Positions 1-8,465 of a stretch of DNA of 49,146 nt are shown piece after piece. The position numbers and the translations under genes are program-made. The notes under the pieces were generated by a model. It was not told the origin of the DNA and made no database searches. It saw only the letters and a list, made by a program, of their open reading frames with translations. Numbering within the stretch: the first letter of the stretch is position 1; every line of letters starts with the position of its first letter. The stretch lies in contig CALGTP010000771.1 in NCBI GenBank assembly GCA_937902105.1, positions 1-49,146 of the forward strand. Direction: 5' to 3'. Source of the stretch: an uncultured Actinomycetes bacterium. GTDB lineage: Bacteria > Actinomycetota > Acidimicrobiia > Acidimicrobiales > Ilumatobacteraceae.

Positions 1-15
1 GAAGCCCAACTAGAG

Positions 16-91
16 TGGTGCGCCCGGAGGGGCTCGAACCCCCAACCTTCTGATCCGAAGTCAGATGCTCTATCCATTGAGCTACGAACGC
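16..91 (-). tRNA. tRNA-Arg (anticodon TCG)
   Basis: The reverse strand folds as a complete cloverleaf with a 7-bp acceptor stem (GCGTTCG with CGGGCGC), an anticodon stem TCTGA/TCAGA around the loop CTTCGGA (anticodon TCG, reading CGA), and a TTCGA T-loop. The CCA end is encoded at 16-18. It differs by one base over 45 positions from the tRNA-Arg at 2594-2669, and that base is the wobble position. Confidence 0.95.
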
Positions 92-122
92 GTCCTGAGT
101 ATCTTATTTGCTCACAGGCCCT

Positions 123-1379
123 TCACCACTCTTGCGGCACGCCAAAACGCTCAATGTATGGTGCAAATCTTTGACGCAACACCGCCGGATCAATGCCGAA
201 CTCCGTGAAGTCATAAATAACTTTGCCATGCCGATCACGTTCGTGAGTCTCTTTGTATCTCCCATGGGCAGCCTTGGCCCGGTCATCAAGTGGTTGCTCT
301 GCCAATGCATAAATCCGTTGAATCATTGCCAGATCGTCACTCATGAGATCTTGAAATAGAACATCCAAACAGCGCGAATCGGGCACAGTTTGACGATCTC
401 GCAGAATTGCATCCAACATCTCTGTATTCAGACTCGACCAGAAACCACCAACAGTCGCTGGGTCAATTTTTTTCAGATGCAATCGGGCTGTATAAGTCAT
501 CATGGTGATCAACGACAGCGTCACTGGAACAGGGTCGCGATGGGTGAGCAAGATCACAGCGTCGGGGAAAACAGTATTCAATGTTCGGAGTTGTTCAAGA
601 TGTTGTGGAGACTTCAAAATCCAGCGCTCTCCTCCACGTAAAAATGTCAGCGCTTGAAGAGTTGTCCTGAGATATTCGTAATGCGGCACATGGTCGTGAT
701 TTTTGTACCATTCGCGCCATGTTGGCATCGGAGCGATGGTGTCGAAATACATCGTGCACAAAGAGTTGGCTAACAACTGAATTTCTTCATGCACATGTTC
801 GACGGTCATCTCGTGCATCCGATTGAAATGCGGCATCGCCTGATCAGCGAAAGCAAGTCCAGCGACACAGCGTTCAATACGTGGATCAGGAATAAGTCCC
901 ACTTCGTGGGGTAACGGAATCGGCTGCTGAGATTCCCAATAGGGCAAGGACCGTAGCGCTGGATCCGCCGCTAACAAATTGTGTAGATGTGTGGTCCCAG
1001 TGCGAGGTTGCCCAACGATGATGATTGGACGTTTGATCTCGATGTCCTTAATCTCAGGATGACGAGACAAAAGATCAGCCAAGAGAAGTCGGTTCTTCAA
1101 AAATCCGACAAGTTGCGTGTGCACACTGACATGCCCCATCCCCGACAAATGCGCCTCGGAGTTCAAACAGCCGACAAGCACACTCAATGGTTCAACAAAC
1201 TCCGAAGGACCAAAGTCGGTGAGTGAACCACCCAATTGCTCAATCGCTGCAGCCTTCAGAGCTTCAACCTCCAGCGGCAACATGTCGGCAAATTCAGCCG
1301 CCCCAGCGAACATCTCTGCCACTTCAGGTGAAAACTTTGGCGACGCCAAATCATCAAGGCGTAACGCAGGAATAGTCAC
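123..1379 (-). CDS. sulfotransferase family protein
   Basis: The 418-residue protein has the sulfotransferase P-loop-like PSB motif, seen as GQPRTGTTHLHNLL near residues 123-136. An LKSPQHL motif lies near 256-262 and an HRDP motif near 281, where the family binds the 3'-phosphate of PAPS. Enzymes of this family move a sulfuryl group from PAPS to a hydroxyl or amine acceptor. The acceptor cannot be told here; relatives in actinobacteria are linked to lipid-like or steroid-like substrates (family knowledge). Its ATG overlaps the stop of the upstream DUF1214-like gene by 4 bases, so the two are probably co-translated. There is no signal peptide, so it is expected to be cytoplasmic. The family call is firm and the substrate unknown. 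Confidence 0.88.
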   Translation of the reverse strand: MTIPALRLDDLASPKFSPEVAEMFAGAAEFADMLPLEVEALKAAAIEQLGGSLTDFGPSEFVEPLSVLVGCLNSEAHLSGMGHVSVHTQLVGFLKNRLLLADLLSRHPEIKDIEIKRPIIIVGQPRTGTTHLHNLLAADPALRSLPYWESQQPIPLPHEVGLIPDPRIERCVAGLAFADQAMPHFNRMHEMTVEHVHEEIQLLANSLCTMYFDTIAPMPTWREWYKNHDHVPHYEYLRTTLQALTFLRGGERWILKSPQHLEQLRTLNTVFPDAVILLTHRDPVPVTLSLITMMTYTARLHLKKIDPATVGGFWSSLNTEMLDAILRDRQTVPDSRCLDVLFQDLMSDDLAMIQRIYALAEQPLDDRAKAAHGRYKETHERDRHGKVIYDFTEFGIDPAVLRQRFAPYIERFGVPQEW

Positions 1380-2476
1380 AGGTCACTCCACTGGACGACG
1401 GTGGCTTGAGGTGTTTCAATCTCTCCCTCAGGTAAGAAAAAACGCCAAAAGACTGAGCCGTACATCCGTCCCTCAGAGTCCAACCAGTTAGGTACTCCAG
1501 GATCGCTGTGGGCAATCACCATACGAAAACTTCCATCTTTTTCCAGTTGAGTGTTGGCACGATTGCGACTCACTGGTCTATTGACATAATCAAACATCTG
1601 TGAAAAGCGAGTCCATAAACAAACATTTGCGAAACGACAATCTGGCCAACGCCCAGTGATCACTAAGGCCTGATCGGGGCCGATCACAAACGGTGCCATT
1701 GAGTAAGCAGCATCAGCGGCTGCCAATGCAAGAGTGCCCGGCTTTTCTGGCTGATGAAAAAAATTGGGAGTCGTGGAAACCCACGATGGCATGATTTGCC
1801 CTGGCTTTATTCCGTCAACAGTTTTTGTCCGTACATGATTGATCACACGTTGCAGGGCTGCGGCCATACGCTCGTCATCCCACTTAGGTGGCGCTTCAAC
1901 TGGCGATGTGCTCTCAATACTCAGGGGTACATGCAAAGTTTGTGAGATGGCGGCTGGAGACGCCCACTCAAAATAATGGCGCGTCGTAATACGTCCACCC
2001 GCTTCAGGTAATGCCAACCAGTTGCGACTTCGTTGCGAACCGCCCAACCAAATTTCATAATCACCATTGCTGTCGGCGTCAATCTCGGTGTCATTGAGTA
2101 CGCCAGCCAGACCCGTGGGATAGTTGCCGTCGTGTCCACCCGCTTCGACGGTGAAAGATGTGTACACCGCTCCTGCGAGGTTTCCGCGCACTCGATATTG
2201 CAAACTTCCTGATACTGGCGCTTCAAAATACAGAGCATCGGGGTTATCTCCGGTGAAGCTTCGCGTCGGACTCACAATGCGACGGAAAACGGGACGCTGA
2301 ATATCAAACTCCTGATGTGAATACAGGGCACTCTGCAAAATATGCGTCAAATTGCGAAAGCCGTCAGGTAGATCGCCGTCCATCGTGATGCCCCACTCAG
2401 GACCCAACCATCGTTCACCAGCGTCGCGCAGCGAATCAAGCAAATGATTCCACGCCAACCGAGTCTGATCAGCCAT
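1376..2476 (-). CDS. DUF1214 domain-containing protein
   Basis: This 366-residue protein resembles the DUF1214 family: an aromatic- and glycine-rich beta region around residues 85-180, with SNGDYEIWLGG and RNWLALPEAGGRITTRHYFEW near 136-170. The family has no settled biochemical function. It is the first gene of a two-gene unit, and its stop overlaps the start of the sulfotransferase gene by 4 bases (ATGA). That suggests a shared pathway, possibly sulfation of a lipid or steroid-like molecule, which is inference. No signal peptide or membrane segment is seen. Its start lies 117 bases from the neighbouring tRNA-Arg. Confidence 0.75.
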   Translation of the reverse strand: MADQTRLAWNHLLDSLRDAGERWLGPEWGITMDGDLPDGFRNLTHILQSALYSHQEFDIQRPVFRRIVSPTRSFTGDNPDALYFEAPVSGSLQYRVRGNLAGAVYTSFTVEAGGHDGNYPTGLAGVLNDTEIDADSNGDYEIWLGGSQRSRNWLALPEAGGRITTRHYFEWASPAAISQTLHVPLSIESTSPVEAPPKWDDERMAAALQRVINHVRTKTVDGIKPGQIMPSWVSTTPNFFHQPEKPGTLALAAADAAYSMAPFVIGPDQALVITGRWPDCRFANVCLWTRFSQMFDYVNRPVSRNRANTQLEKDGSFRMVIAHSDPGVPNWLDSEGRMYGSVFWRFFLPEGEIETPQATVVQWSDL

Positions 2477-2593
2477 TACATCCCCCTAGGACTAGTCACG
2501 AATAGTTGGAAGCCATAGCAACAACCAACCCACGGCAAACTAACTTAATCGGCTCGCAGGGCAACCACACAGCGCATGGAATGAGTAAAGAAT

Positions 2594-2669
2594 TGGCGCA
2601 CTCGGCCGGAGTCGAACCGACAACCTTCTGATCCGTAGTCAGATGCTCTATCCATTGAGCTACGAGTGC
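2594..2669 (-). tRNA. tRNA-Arg (anticodon ACG)
   Basis: The reverse strand folds with acceptor stem GCACTCG/CGAGTGC, anticodon stem TCTGA/TCAGA and loop CTACGGA (anticodon ACG, normally inosine-modified to read CGN). CCA is encoded at 2594-2596. The body is nearly identical to the tRNA-Arg at 16-91, so the two form a direct repeat around the sulfotransferase pair. Confidence 0.95.
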
Positions 2670-2734
2670 AACGCCTAATAGCCTAGAGGGCTATCGCTCT
2701 CGTGAAAACCCTAACAATCCAATATAGGTTGGGC

Positions 2735-3841
2735 TTAGTTCTTTGGGCACCAATTTCGCGTGCACCAAGGTCGCCAACTATTTGATCTTTGATACGTCGC
2801 ATAGGCCAATTTGGCATTTGTGCGGGGGTCATATAGTTGTTCCATTTTGGTCACGCCGTAATTCTTCATCCAAGATTTGTGGACGTTCCAGTACATCTGG
2901 AAGAGACCAACACAGCACCAGTTGTGACTCAGCGGATTAAAATTACTTTCGCGCTTGACAACGAAAAGCGCATTCTCTTCAAGACTGTCGGGCCATTCAT
3001 CGCGAATAATCTGTTCAACTTCGCTGCGAGAGTAGGTTCGCGGTGGCTGATATTGCGGCGCAGGCACAGTTGCATGCACAGTTGCAGGCGCGGGCGTAGT
3101 TGTAGGCGCGATGCTCACGCTGGTGCCTTTGGGCAAGCAAATTTTTTGACCAATCAGCAACACAGACTTTGTCGTCATGCCATTGACGGATGTCATTTGC
3201 GAGATGGTCGTGTTGGCTTTGTCAGCGATTCGACTCCACGAATCACCAACGACAACTGTGTAGTTCGCCGAGCACGAAGTTTGATGTGCTGGGATGACGA
3301 ATCCGGCGGCGGCGGGTCGCAACGGAGGGACTTTGGCCCCAGGCGGCAAGCAAATCTCTTGACCGACCATTAAAGGTGAGCGAATGGTTTTGTTGTTAAT
3401 ACCAGCAATCAAACTGGCCTCAGTGCCAGCCGCAGTGGCAATAGCAAACCAAGAATCCCCCGACTGCACGATGTAACGAGAACTACAAATCGGCGTTGCC
3501 ACCGGGGTCGTCGGCGTTGCCAACGTTGTCTCAGCAATGGCTGGGGGAAGCGTTGTGTTAGCCGTTGTCGTCGAACTCAATGGGGCTTGATCGGTACTGT
3601 CCAATTGCACAACAACCGCCGCACCACCGGTCGTCGTCACATCAACCCCGTTGCCTTCTCCGCGCAAGGCCCAAGCCACCGGTGCGGCGCATAGACCTAC
3701 AAGAACTAAGAGACCGAGACGACGACGTAAGAGAATCTCGGGCGAGACAAATTTTGACCTACCACGGGACCCACGGCGACCGGGGCCAGATGGACCCCAA
3801 GGCAGTTCATCATGTTGCGAGGATCGGTGGTAGGTGTTCAT
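2735..3841 (-). CDS. membrane-anchored LysM protein with lysozyme-like C-terminus
   Basis: The 368-residue protein has a basic N-terminus, one membrane segment at about 41-59, and a Thr/Ala/Pro-rich linker. Two LysM peptidoglycan-binding domains follow at about 123-165 and 194-235 (both with GDSW and a GQ.ICLP end). The C-terminal domain at about 270-368 has KRESNFNP and GLFQMYW, as in lysozyme-like transglycosylases, with E298 as the likely catalytic acid. It probably cleaves or remodels peptidoglycan outside the membrane, in the manner of Rpf or SLT proteins (inference). Four cysteines in the C-terminal domain may form disulfides. The upstream region holds two DnaA-box-like sites, so cell-cycle-linked expression is possible. 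Confidence 0.85.
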   Translation of the reverse strand: MNTYHRSSQHDELPWGPSGPGRRGSRGRSKFVSPEILLRRRLGLLVLVGLCAAPVAWALRGEGNGVDVTTTGGAAVVVQLDSTDQAPLSSTTTANTTLPPAIAETTLATPTTPVATPICSSRYIVQSGDSWFAIATAAGTEASLIAGINNKTIRSPLMVGQEICLPPGAKVPPLRPAAAGFVIPAHQTSCSANYTVVVGDSWSRIADKANTTISQMTSVNGMTTKSVLLIGQKICLPKGTSVSIAPTTTPAPATVHATVPAPQYQPPRTYSRSEVEQIIRDEWPDSLEENALFVVKRESNFNPLSHNWCCVGLFQMYWNVHKSWMKNYGVTKMEQLYDPRTNAKLAYATYQRSNSWRPWCTRNWCPKN

Positions 3842-3946
3842 CAGGGCTCTGTGGCGGTGAGACTTCTCAATCGCTTCCCGTCAGTTTGCTCGTTTTGTAA
3901 CACAATCGCAACAGAACGCTACCCTGGCGTGTCTCAAGATAGGTCT

Positions 3947-3955
3947 TTATCCACA
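3947..3955 (+). promoter_or_regulatory. DnaA-box-like site (TTATCCACA)
   Basis: The nine bases match the classical DnaA box exactly. The site lies about 105 bases upstream of the LysM/lysozyme-like gene, in a 248-base intergenic region. A second box in the same orientation begins 52 bases further on. DnaA binding is inferred from sequence only. Confidence 0.45.
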
Positions 3956-3998
3956 GGCAAATTGGTCATCCAAGCACTACGCGGGCACCATGATCACC

Positions 3999-4007
3999 TT
4001 GTCCACA
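3999..4007 (+). promoter_or_regulatory. DnaA-box-like site (TTGTCCACA)
   Basis: This matches the actinobacterial DnaA box consensus. It sits 52 bases, about five helical turns, from the box at 3947 and is followed by an A/T-rich stretch to about 4060. The rest of the 3842-4089 region shows no gene or convincing hairpin. Confidence 0.45.
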
Positions 4008-4089
4008 ATGAATAAACTTTTCCTCAAAAACCGCCAAAAATCGGGAAAATCAGATTTCCAGTCGGGAAATGTGGCCGGAAACTACAAGG

Positions 4090-4497
4090 TCACTGAGCGC
4101 CGTTAACGACTGCACCCTCGTGACGCTGAAGTAACTCAACGGAATATCCGTCTGGGTCGAGAACAAATGCCACTGTTACCGGCCAGCGCTCCAAACGTGC
4201 GGGGGCCATCGTCGAAGTGAAGCCAGCAGCCACCGCACGATCGTGAACATCTTGGCAATCGTCCACATTCATATAGATCTTCCACAGCGCAGTGCCGTGT
4301 TCTATCGGACCAGAACGCTCCAGCCACTGGGCCAACTGCACCCGTCCCCCACCCACATCGGCGGCGAGGACAATCTCATCGACTCCAGGAATCTGAGTCC
4401 GAGACTGGACCTTGAGGCCAATGATTTCGGTATAGAACCATTCGGACCGTTTTAAATCGGTGACGTTTATGCAGTACTGACCAACTGTCGATGCCAT
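4090..4497 (-). CDS. VOC family (glyoxalase/dioxygenase superfamily) protein
   Basis: This 135-residue protein has the vicinal-oxygen-chelate fold pattern: QYCINVTDLKRSEWFYTEIIGLKV at the start and DPDGYSVELLQR at the end, the two beta-alpha-beta halves. Members are metal-dependent lyases, dioxygenases or resistance proteins, and the sequence does not settle which. The likely metal ligands are the C-terminal glutamate in VELLQ and one or two N-terminal residues. It is the last gene of the run that starts at 8079, 55 bases after the amidohydrolase, with a GGGGA-type ribosome site like its neighbours. A role in the same catabolic pathway is inference. Confidence 0.82.
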   Translation of the reverse strand: MASTVGQYCINVTDLKRSEWFYTEIIGLKVQSRTQIPGVDEIVLAADVGGGRVQLAQWLERSGPIEHGTALWKIYMNVDDCQDVHDRAVAAGFTSTMAPARLERWPVTVAFVLDPDGYSVELLQRHEGAVVNGAQ

Positions 4498-4552
4498 GAT
4501 CTCCCCTTTGTGAAGTTGTGTTGTTGTAAATGGAAACTGATAAAAATATGGC

Positions 4553-5911
4553 TTACGGAATCAAAGAAAAATCATGGTCCGTCAGCCAATGGCGACCCAC
4601 TTCTTTCACTGGGGCCCAACGATCAGTCAGGCGTTGGGCCGTGGGATCGGCGTCGGTCACTTGTCCGAAATCAGAGGGACGTGGCGCCATGCGATCAGCA
4701 TGCACCTTGAGTTTGGCGAGATCAAAACTAAATAATTCGGCCGCACTCAAACCCACCATCCGCCGCGTCTCATCAATCGGAATGTCATGGAATGTTTTCG
4801 TCAGCCAAGCGCGTGTGTTCGGCCATGTGCCTTCGGGATGCGGGAAATCGTTACCCCACATAATATTCCCAACGCCAATTTCATAACGCATGCCCAACTC
4901 ACGACGCTTGGTATTGGAAGCACCGATGAATACGTTGCGATCGATGTATTCGCTCGGAAGCATTTTGATAGCACCCTTAAACGGATCGCCACCTAATTTT
5001 TCCGTACCCTTTTGACCAAGAGCAAGTCGATCCCAGAACCAAATCTGTGGTGGTAACCACCAACAACCGGCCTCGGTCACACCAAAGCGCAAACCAGGGA
5101 AACGTTCGAACACGCCAGACCACAGCATGAACCACAATGGACGCGCTGGCCACCACACAACTTCGGTGACATAGATACCGAGGTGATTGTCATATTCATC
5201 GCGCGAGGCTGGGCCCGAGTGGGTCGAGATCGGCATGTTCAATTCTTCGCATAAGGCCCATACGGGGTCGTAATGACGATCGTGATATGGCAACTGATTG
5301 ACCCACATCGCGGGAATCATCACGCCGCCCAAGCCGGATTCTTTAGCCCGACGAATTTCAGCCAAAACCCGTGGTAGATCGGCCGTAATGGGCACAAGGG
5401 CCATGCCACGACGGCGCTCTGGACTTTGTGAACATAATTCGGCGAGCCAACGATTGTGAGCAATTGATCCAGCAAGACCTAATTCAGGATCCATGTCTCC
5501 GGACATCCCGAGACCCGCACCGAATGGCACGCATGTCCGACTCTCTACTGCATCGGCATCGGGGAAAATGACTTCACCGGCAACACCATCGCCATCAAGT
5601 TCCTGATCACGACGCGTCGCCTCCCAACCGCTGCGTAATGCTTCCTCGTGTTCTTCAAACCACTTCTTGGCATAATCCTCGTTGCGCGTTCCAAGCATCG
5701 TGGAAACTTCAAGTGCCTTGTCGCGCTCGGCCAAGAAATCATCAAACTGCGGATGAAACTTTTTCTCCAAGTACTCGCGATAATCCGCAGTCGGAAGCCC
5801 TGCGTGACTGTCGGCCGAGACAATGATGTACGGATCGTTGACTGGAACGTTGAGATATGGATCGATATAAGGATTCCCCGTATGGGTGGATGGGTTATCA
5901 ATAGTGGTCAT
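4553..5911 (-). CDS. amidohydrolase family protein (Amidohydrolase_2)
   Basis: The 452-residue protein belongs to the metal-dependent Amidohydrolase_2 group (ACMSD/LigW/gamma-resorcylate decarboxylase type). Metal-site motifs are visible: SADSH near residues 32-36, STHSG in the middle, VTEAGCWWLP, and WGNDFPHPEGTWPN toward the end. Family members hydrolyse or non-oxidatively decarboxylate aromatic or cyclic acids; the substrate here is unknown. AAGGAG at 5918-5923 supports the ATG at 5911. It is a paralogue of the enzyme at 6847-8079, and an SDR gene sits between them, so the three may act in sequence on one compound. Confidence 0.86.
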   Translation of the reverse strand: MTTIDNPSTHTGNPYIDPYLNVPVNDPYIIVSADSHAGLPTADYREYLEKKFHPQFDDFLAERDKALEVSTMLGTRNEDYAKKWFEEHEEALRSGWEATRRDQELDGDGVAGEVIFPDADAVESRTCVPFGAGLGMSGDMDPELGLAGSIAHNRWLAELCSQSPERRRGMALVPITADLPRVLAEIRRAKESGLGGVMIPAMWVNQLPYHDRHYDPVWALCEELNMPISTHSGPASRDEYDNHLGIYVTEVVWWPARPLWFMLWSGVFERFPGLRFGVTEAGCWWLPPQIWFWDRLALGQKGTEKLGGDPFKGAIKMLPSEYIDRNVFIGASNTKRRELGMRYEIGVGNIMWGNDFPHPEGTWPNTRAWLTKTFHDIPIDETRRMVGLSAAELFSFDLAKLKVHADRMAPRPSDFGQVTDADPTAQRLTDRWAPVKEVGRHWLTDHDFSLIP

Positions 5912-5939
5912 ACTTTTCTCCTTGGTGTATTCATCATTT

Positions 5940-6821
5940 TCAGCCTGGAACTTGCCGTAAATAGGTCGGATTACTACGCGATTTCATTGACTCATAACGA
6001 AGACGCATCGAGTTGTCACCGCGTTCGCTATCGGGCATCATCCAAAACTGGTTGTGCAAAATACCGTCAACAACCATTTCGGCAACTTCTTCCACAGCCG
6101 TATAAGCAATTGCATGTCCAGCGGCCTTCATCTGAATTTCTAATTGTTCAACCGTTGTGTACGGAGTCTTACGCGGTCGTTGTTTAGCAAACTCGTCAGT
6201 GCGCGATCGCCAAGATTCAAACAAACCAGTGCGCAACATGTTCGGCCCTGGAAACAACACAGAAACGCCAATGGACGACTCAACTTCTTGCAATTGTGCG
6301 TAGAGACATTCTGAAGCCGTGACCACAGCGGCTTTTGTTGCGGCATATTGCGGGGTTCCTGACAGCGGTGACACTCCGCCATTTCCTGAAGAGGTGTTCA
6401 CGATGTGGGCCTCTTCACCGTGAGCCAACATGGCTGGCACGAACGAGTTGATCCCGTGAATCACACCCATCACGTTGACCGCTATCGCCCACTTCCAATC
6501 ATTAAGTTCATGTTCCCACATTCGACCTTCAGCGCCAGCCCCGATGCCAGCGTTATTACACAAGACATGCACCGCTCCGTAGGTGGACACAGTGAAATCA
6601 CGCAATGCGTCAACTGATTCCTGATTGGTCACGTCAGTGACATGACCGCTGATCTCTAAACCTTTGGCGCGACACTCTTCAACAGTGGCTTGCAAAAGTG
6701 GGGCTTGCACATCGGCCAAAACAACTTTCATTCCTTGCGCAGCGAAACGCTCGCCCATCGCACGACCGAGACCACCACCACCGCCAGTGACCACTGCAAC
6801 TTTTCCTGCCAATGATTTCAT
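5940..6821 (-). CDS. SDR family NAD(P)-dependent oxidoreductase
   Basis: This 293-residue short-chain dehydrogenase has the nucleotide-binding motif TGGGGGLGRA near residues 12-21, NNAGIG, the catalytic serine region NTSSGNGG and the YAATK active-site tetrad element. It is expected to interconvert a hydroxyl and a ketone using NAD(H) or NADP(H) in the cytoplasm. It lies between the two amidohydrolase genes with gaps of 25 and 28 bases and has a GGGGA ribosome site, so it is part of one operon. About 45 residues beyond the core at the C-terminus may form a substrate lid. The substrate is unknown. Confidence 0.88.
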   Translation of the reverse strand: MKSLAGKVAVVTGGGGGLGRAMGERFAAQGMKVVLADVQAPLLQATVEECRAKGLEISGHVTDVTNQESVDALRDFTVSTYGAVHVLCNNAGIGAGAEGRMWEHELNDWKWAIAVNVMGVIHGINSFVPAMLAHGEEAHIVNTSSGNGGVSPLSGTPQYAATKAAVVTASECLYAQLQEVESSIGVSVLFPGPNMLRTGLFESWRSRTDEFAKQRPRKTPYTTVEQLEIQMKAAGHAIAYTAVEEVAEMVVDGILHNQFWMMPDSERGDNSMRLRYESMKSRSNPTYLRQVPG

Positions 6822-6846
6822 GACATTCCCCTTTGACTACTGACCA

Positions 6847-8079
6847 TCACACATCGGCAGTCAAGCCGACAAAAGCAGGACAACGTTGTGCTTCTTTGGG
6901 CACTCCACCTTTAGGGAGAGCGACTGCCACATCAGACACCTTCGGCCCGACTCTGGCGGCGATTGGTGCAAGTTGTTTGAGATCAAAGCCATACACCTCG
7001 GCGGCATTGAGACCCAACATCTGCTCAATCTCTGCAGGCGCACAGTCAGCAAAGGCTGCGCGCAATGCCTCAGTGCTGTACGGAAAACTGGTTTCCTTAT
7101 GTGGATAGTCGCTGCCCCACATAATGCTGTCAACGCCCACTTTGTAACGCGAAGGCACTTCCCCTGGACGAATAAAACTTGAACCCGTGTAGCACTGACG
7201 AGCCCAGTATTCGCTCGGCTGCAACGGCAATCGCGACATCACGGGTTGTCCCCAGACATGTTCTTGCGAACCAACTGCATGACGCATTCGGTCAAAGAAA
7301 TAATCCAAGCGAGCCAACTCACCTGGAACCCATTCGGTGCCTTGCTCAGTAAACACGCACTTCATTTCGGGATGACGCTCCATGGCCCCCGAAACAATGA
7401 GATGAGTGAGCGCTCGATGTGACCACCAAGTGATCTCCAATAAAAAGATCACTGGAGACTCAACGGCCTCGGTCATGGCAGGACTGGCACTACCGCCGTG
7501 ATGATTCACAGGCATGCCCAATTCTTCGCAGACCGCCCACAGCGGACCGTAATAGTCGATGTCATACAACTCAGGCAGTCCAACTCCAGGCGGCACCCCA
7601 GGAAGAAGAATTCCCCCCATCAATCCAGCCGACTTTGCCCAGCGAATTTCTTTAATTGAGGCTTCAATGTCGTGCAGATTGATTTGGCAAATGCCGACAC
7701 GACGACCTGGTGTCCGACTACAAAAATCTGCTAACCAACGATTGTGAGCACGCAATCCGGCCCAGCGTCGAGCAGCATCACCACTATTGACAGCAGGTGG
7801 CTGATAGGTCAACGAACTTTTAGGATAAAACGGTGGAATGGTGTTTGGATAAATCACCTCGGCAACAATTCCATCGGCCTCCATATCGGCCAGTCGGCGA
7901 TCAGAGTCCCAGTTGCGTGGCCCGTCTGGACCCTTCAGATCCTCGTATGGAACCTCATACGTCTCAGCCCAAGCATCAAACTCACTCACATATTCTTTGT
8001 CAAGAAAAGGTCGATACTCCAACAGTTCCGCGCCAGCATGACAGTCAGCAGAAATAACCGTGTACCTCTCGTCAACCAT
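6847..8079 (-). CDS. amidohydrolase family protein (Amidohydrolase_2), first gene of operon
   Basis: This 410-residue enzyme shares the metal-site pattern of the 4553-5911 protein: SADCH near residues 9-13, PVNHHGG, FTEQGTEWVP, and MWGSDYPHKETSFPYS. The two are clearly paralogous but diverged. Likely chemistry is metal-dependent hydrolysis or decarboxylation of a ring-containing acid; the exact substrate cannot be read from sequence. A GGGGGA ribosome site precedes the ATG at 8079. It leads the four-gene run amidohydrolase-SDR-amidohydrolase-VOC that ends at 4090. The 116 bases upstream, to the tRNA-Ser, would hold the promoter, but no clear -35/-10 pair stood out. Confidence 0.86.
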   Translation of the reverse strand: MVDERYTVISADCHAGAELLEYRPFLDKEYVSEFDAWAETYEVPYEDLKGPDGPRNWDSDRRLADMEADGIVAEVIYPNTIPPFYPKSSLTYQPPAVNSGDAARRWAGLRAHNRWLADFCSRTPGRRVGICQINLHDIEASIKEIRWAKSAGLMGGILLPGVPPGVGLPELYDIDYYGPLWAVCEELGMPVNHHGGSASPAMTEAVESPVIFLLEITWWSHRALTHLIVSGAMERHPEMKCVFTEQGTEWVPGELARLDYFFDRMRHAVGSQEHVWGQPVMSRLPLQPSEYWARQCYTGSSFIRPGEVPSRYKVGVDSIMWGSDYPHKETSFPYSTEALRAAFADCAPAEIEQMLGLNAAEVYGFDLKQLAPIAARVGPKVSDVAVALPKGGVPKEAQRCPAFVGLTADV

Positions 8080-8195
8080 CTGATTTCCCCCTGAGAACTC
8101 TTGATACCAACACTGTTATTCCTAGCAGCAGCAGCCCAGACCGCGCACATTGGTTCATAAAGAAGAGACAAACTTTTGTGATCTGGCCAACGAAT

Positions 8196-8289
8196 TGGCG
8201 GAGAGGGTGGGATTCGAACCCACGGACTCCGTTTCGGGAGTCAACGTCTTAGCAGGACGTCCCATTCAACCGTGCTCTGGCACCTCTCC
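8196..8289 (-). tRNA. tRNA-Ser (anticodon GCT)
   Basis: The reverse strand has acceptor stem GGAGAGG/CCTCTCC, anticodon stem ACGTC/GACGT with loop CTGCTAA (anticodon GCT, reading AGC/AGU), and the long variable arm of class II tRNAs. CCA is encoded at 8196-8198. Confidence 0.95.
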
Positions 8290-8338
8290 AAGGTGTAGCG
8301 GGAGAAGCCTACAGGCGAGTTTCCAGCAACACTTCGAG

Positions 8339-8422
8339 CGGAACGGGAGGGATTCGAACCCCCGGGCCTTGTGAGCCTTCCGCTTTCAAGGCGGATGCAT
8401 TTGTCCGCTCTGCCACCGTTCC
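8339..8422 (-). tRNA. tRNA-Ser (anticodon TGA)
   Basis: The reverse strand has acceptor stem GGAACGG/CCGTTCC, anticodon stem TCCGC/GCGGA with loop CTTGAAA (anticodon TGA, reading UCA) and a long variable arm. Unlike the other tRNAs here the CCA end is not encoded: CTC follows the discriminator G. It lies 49 bases from the other tRNA-Ser and may share its transcript. Confidence 0.94.
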
Positions 8423-8465
8423 GCCTATGAGGCTAGCGACTATTTTCGTGAGTACCATCGCCGTT

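Noticed and set aside
16-2669. Genomic island integrated at tRNA-Arg
   Set aside because: No integrase, transposase or partial tRNA att fragment is present; both tRNAs are intact. Only the direct-repeat arrangement is reported.
3947-4007. Chromosomal replication origin
   Set aside because: Only two or three boxes are present and none of dnaA, dnaN, gyrB or rpmH is nearby.
3842-4089. c-di-AMP (ydaO-type) riboswitch upstream of the LysM gene, as seen before cell-wall hydrolases in other actinobacteria
   Set aside because: The conserved core sequences of that riboswitch were not found on the minus strand of this region.
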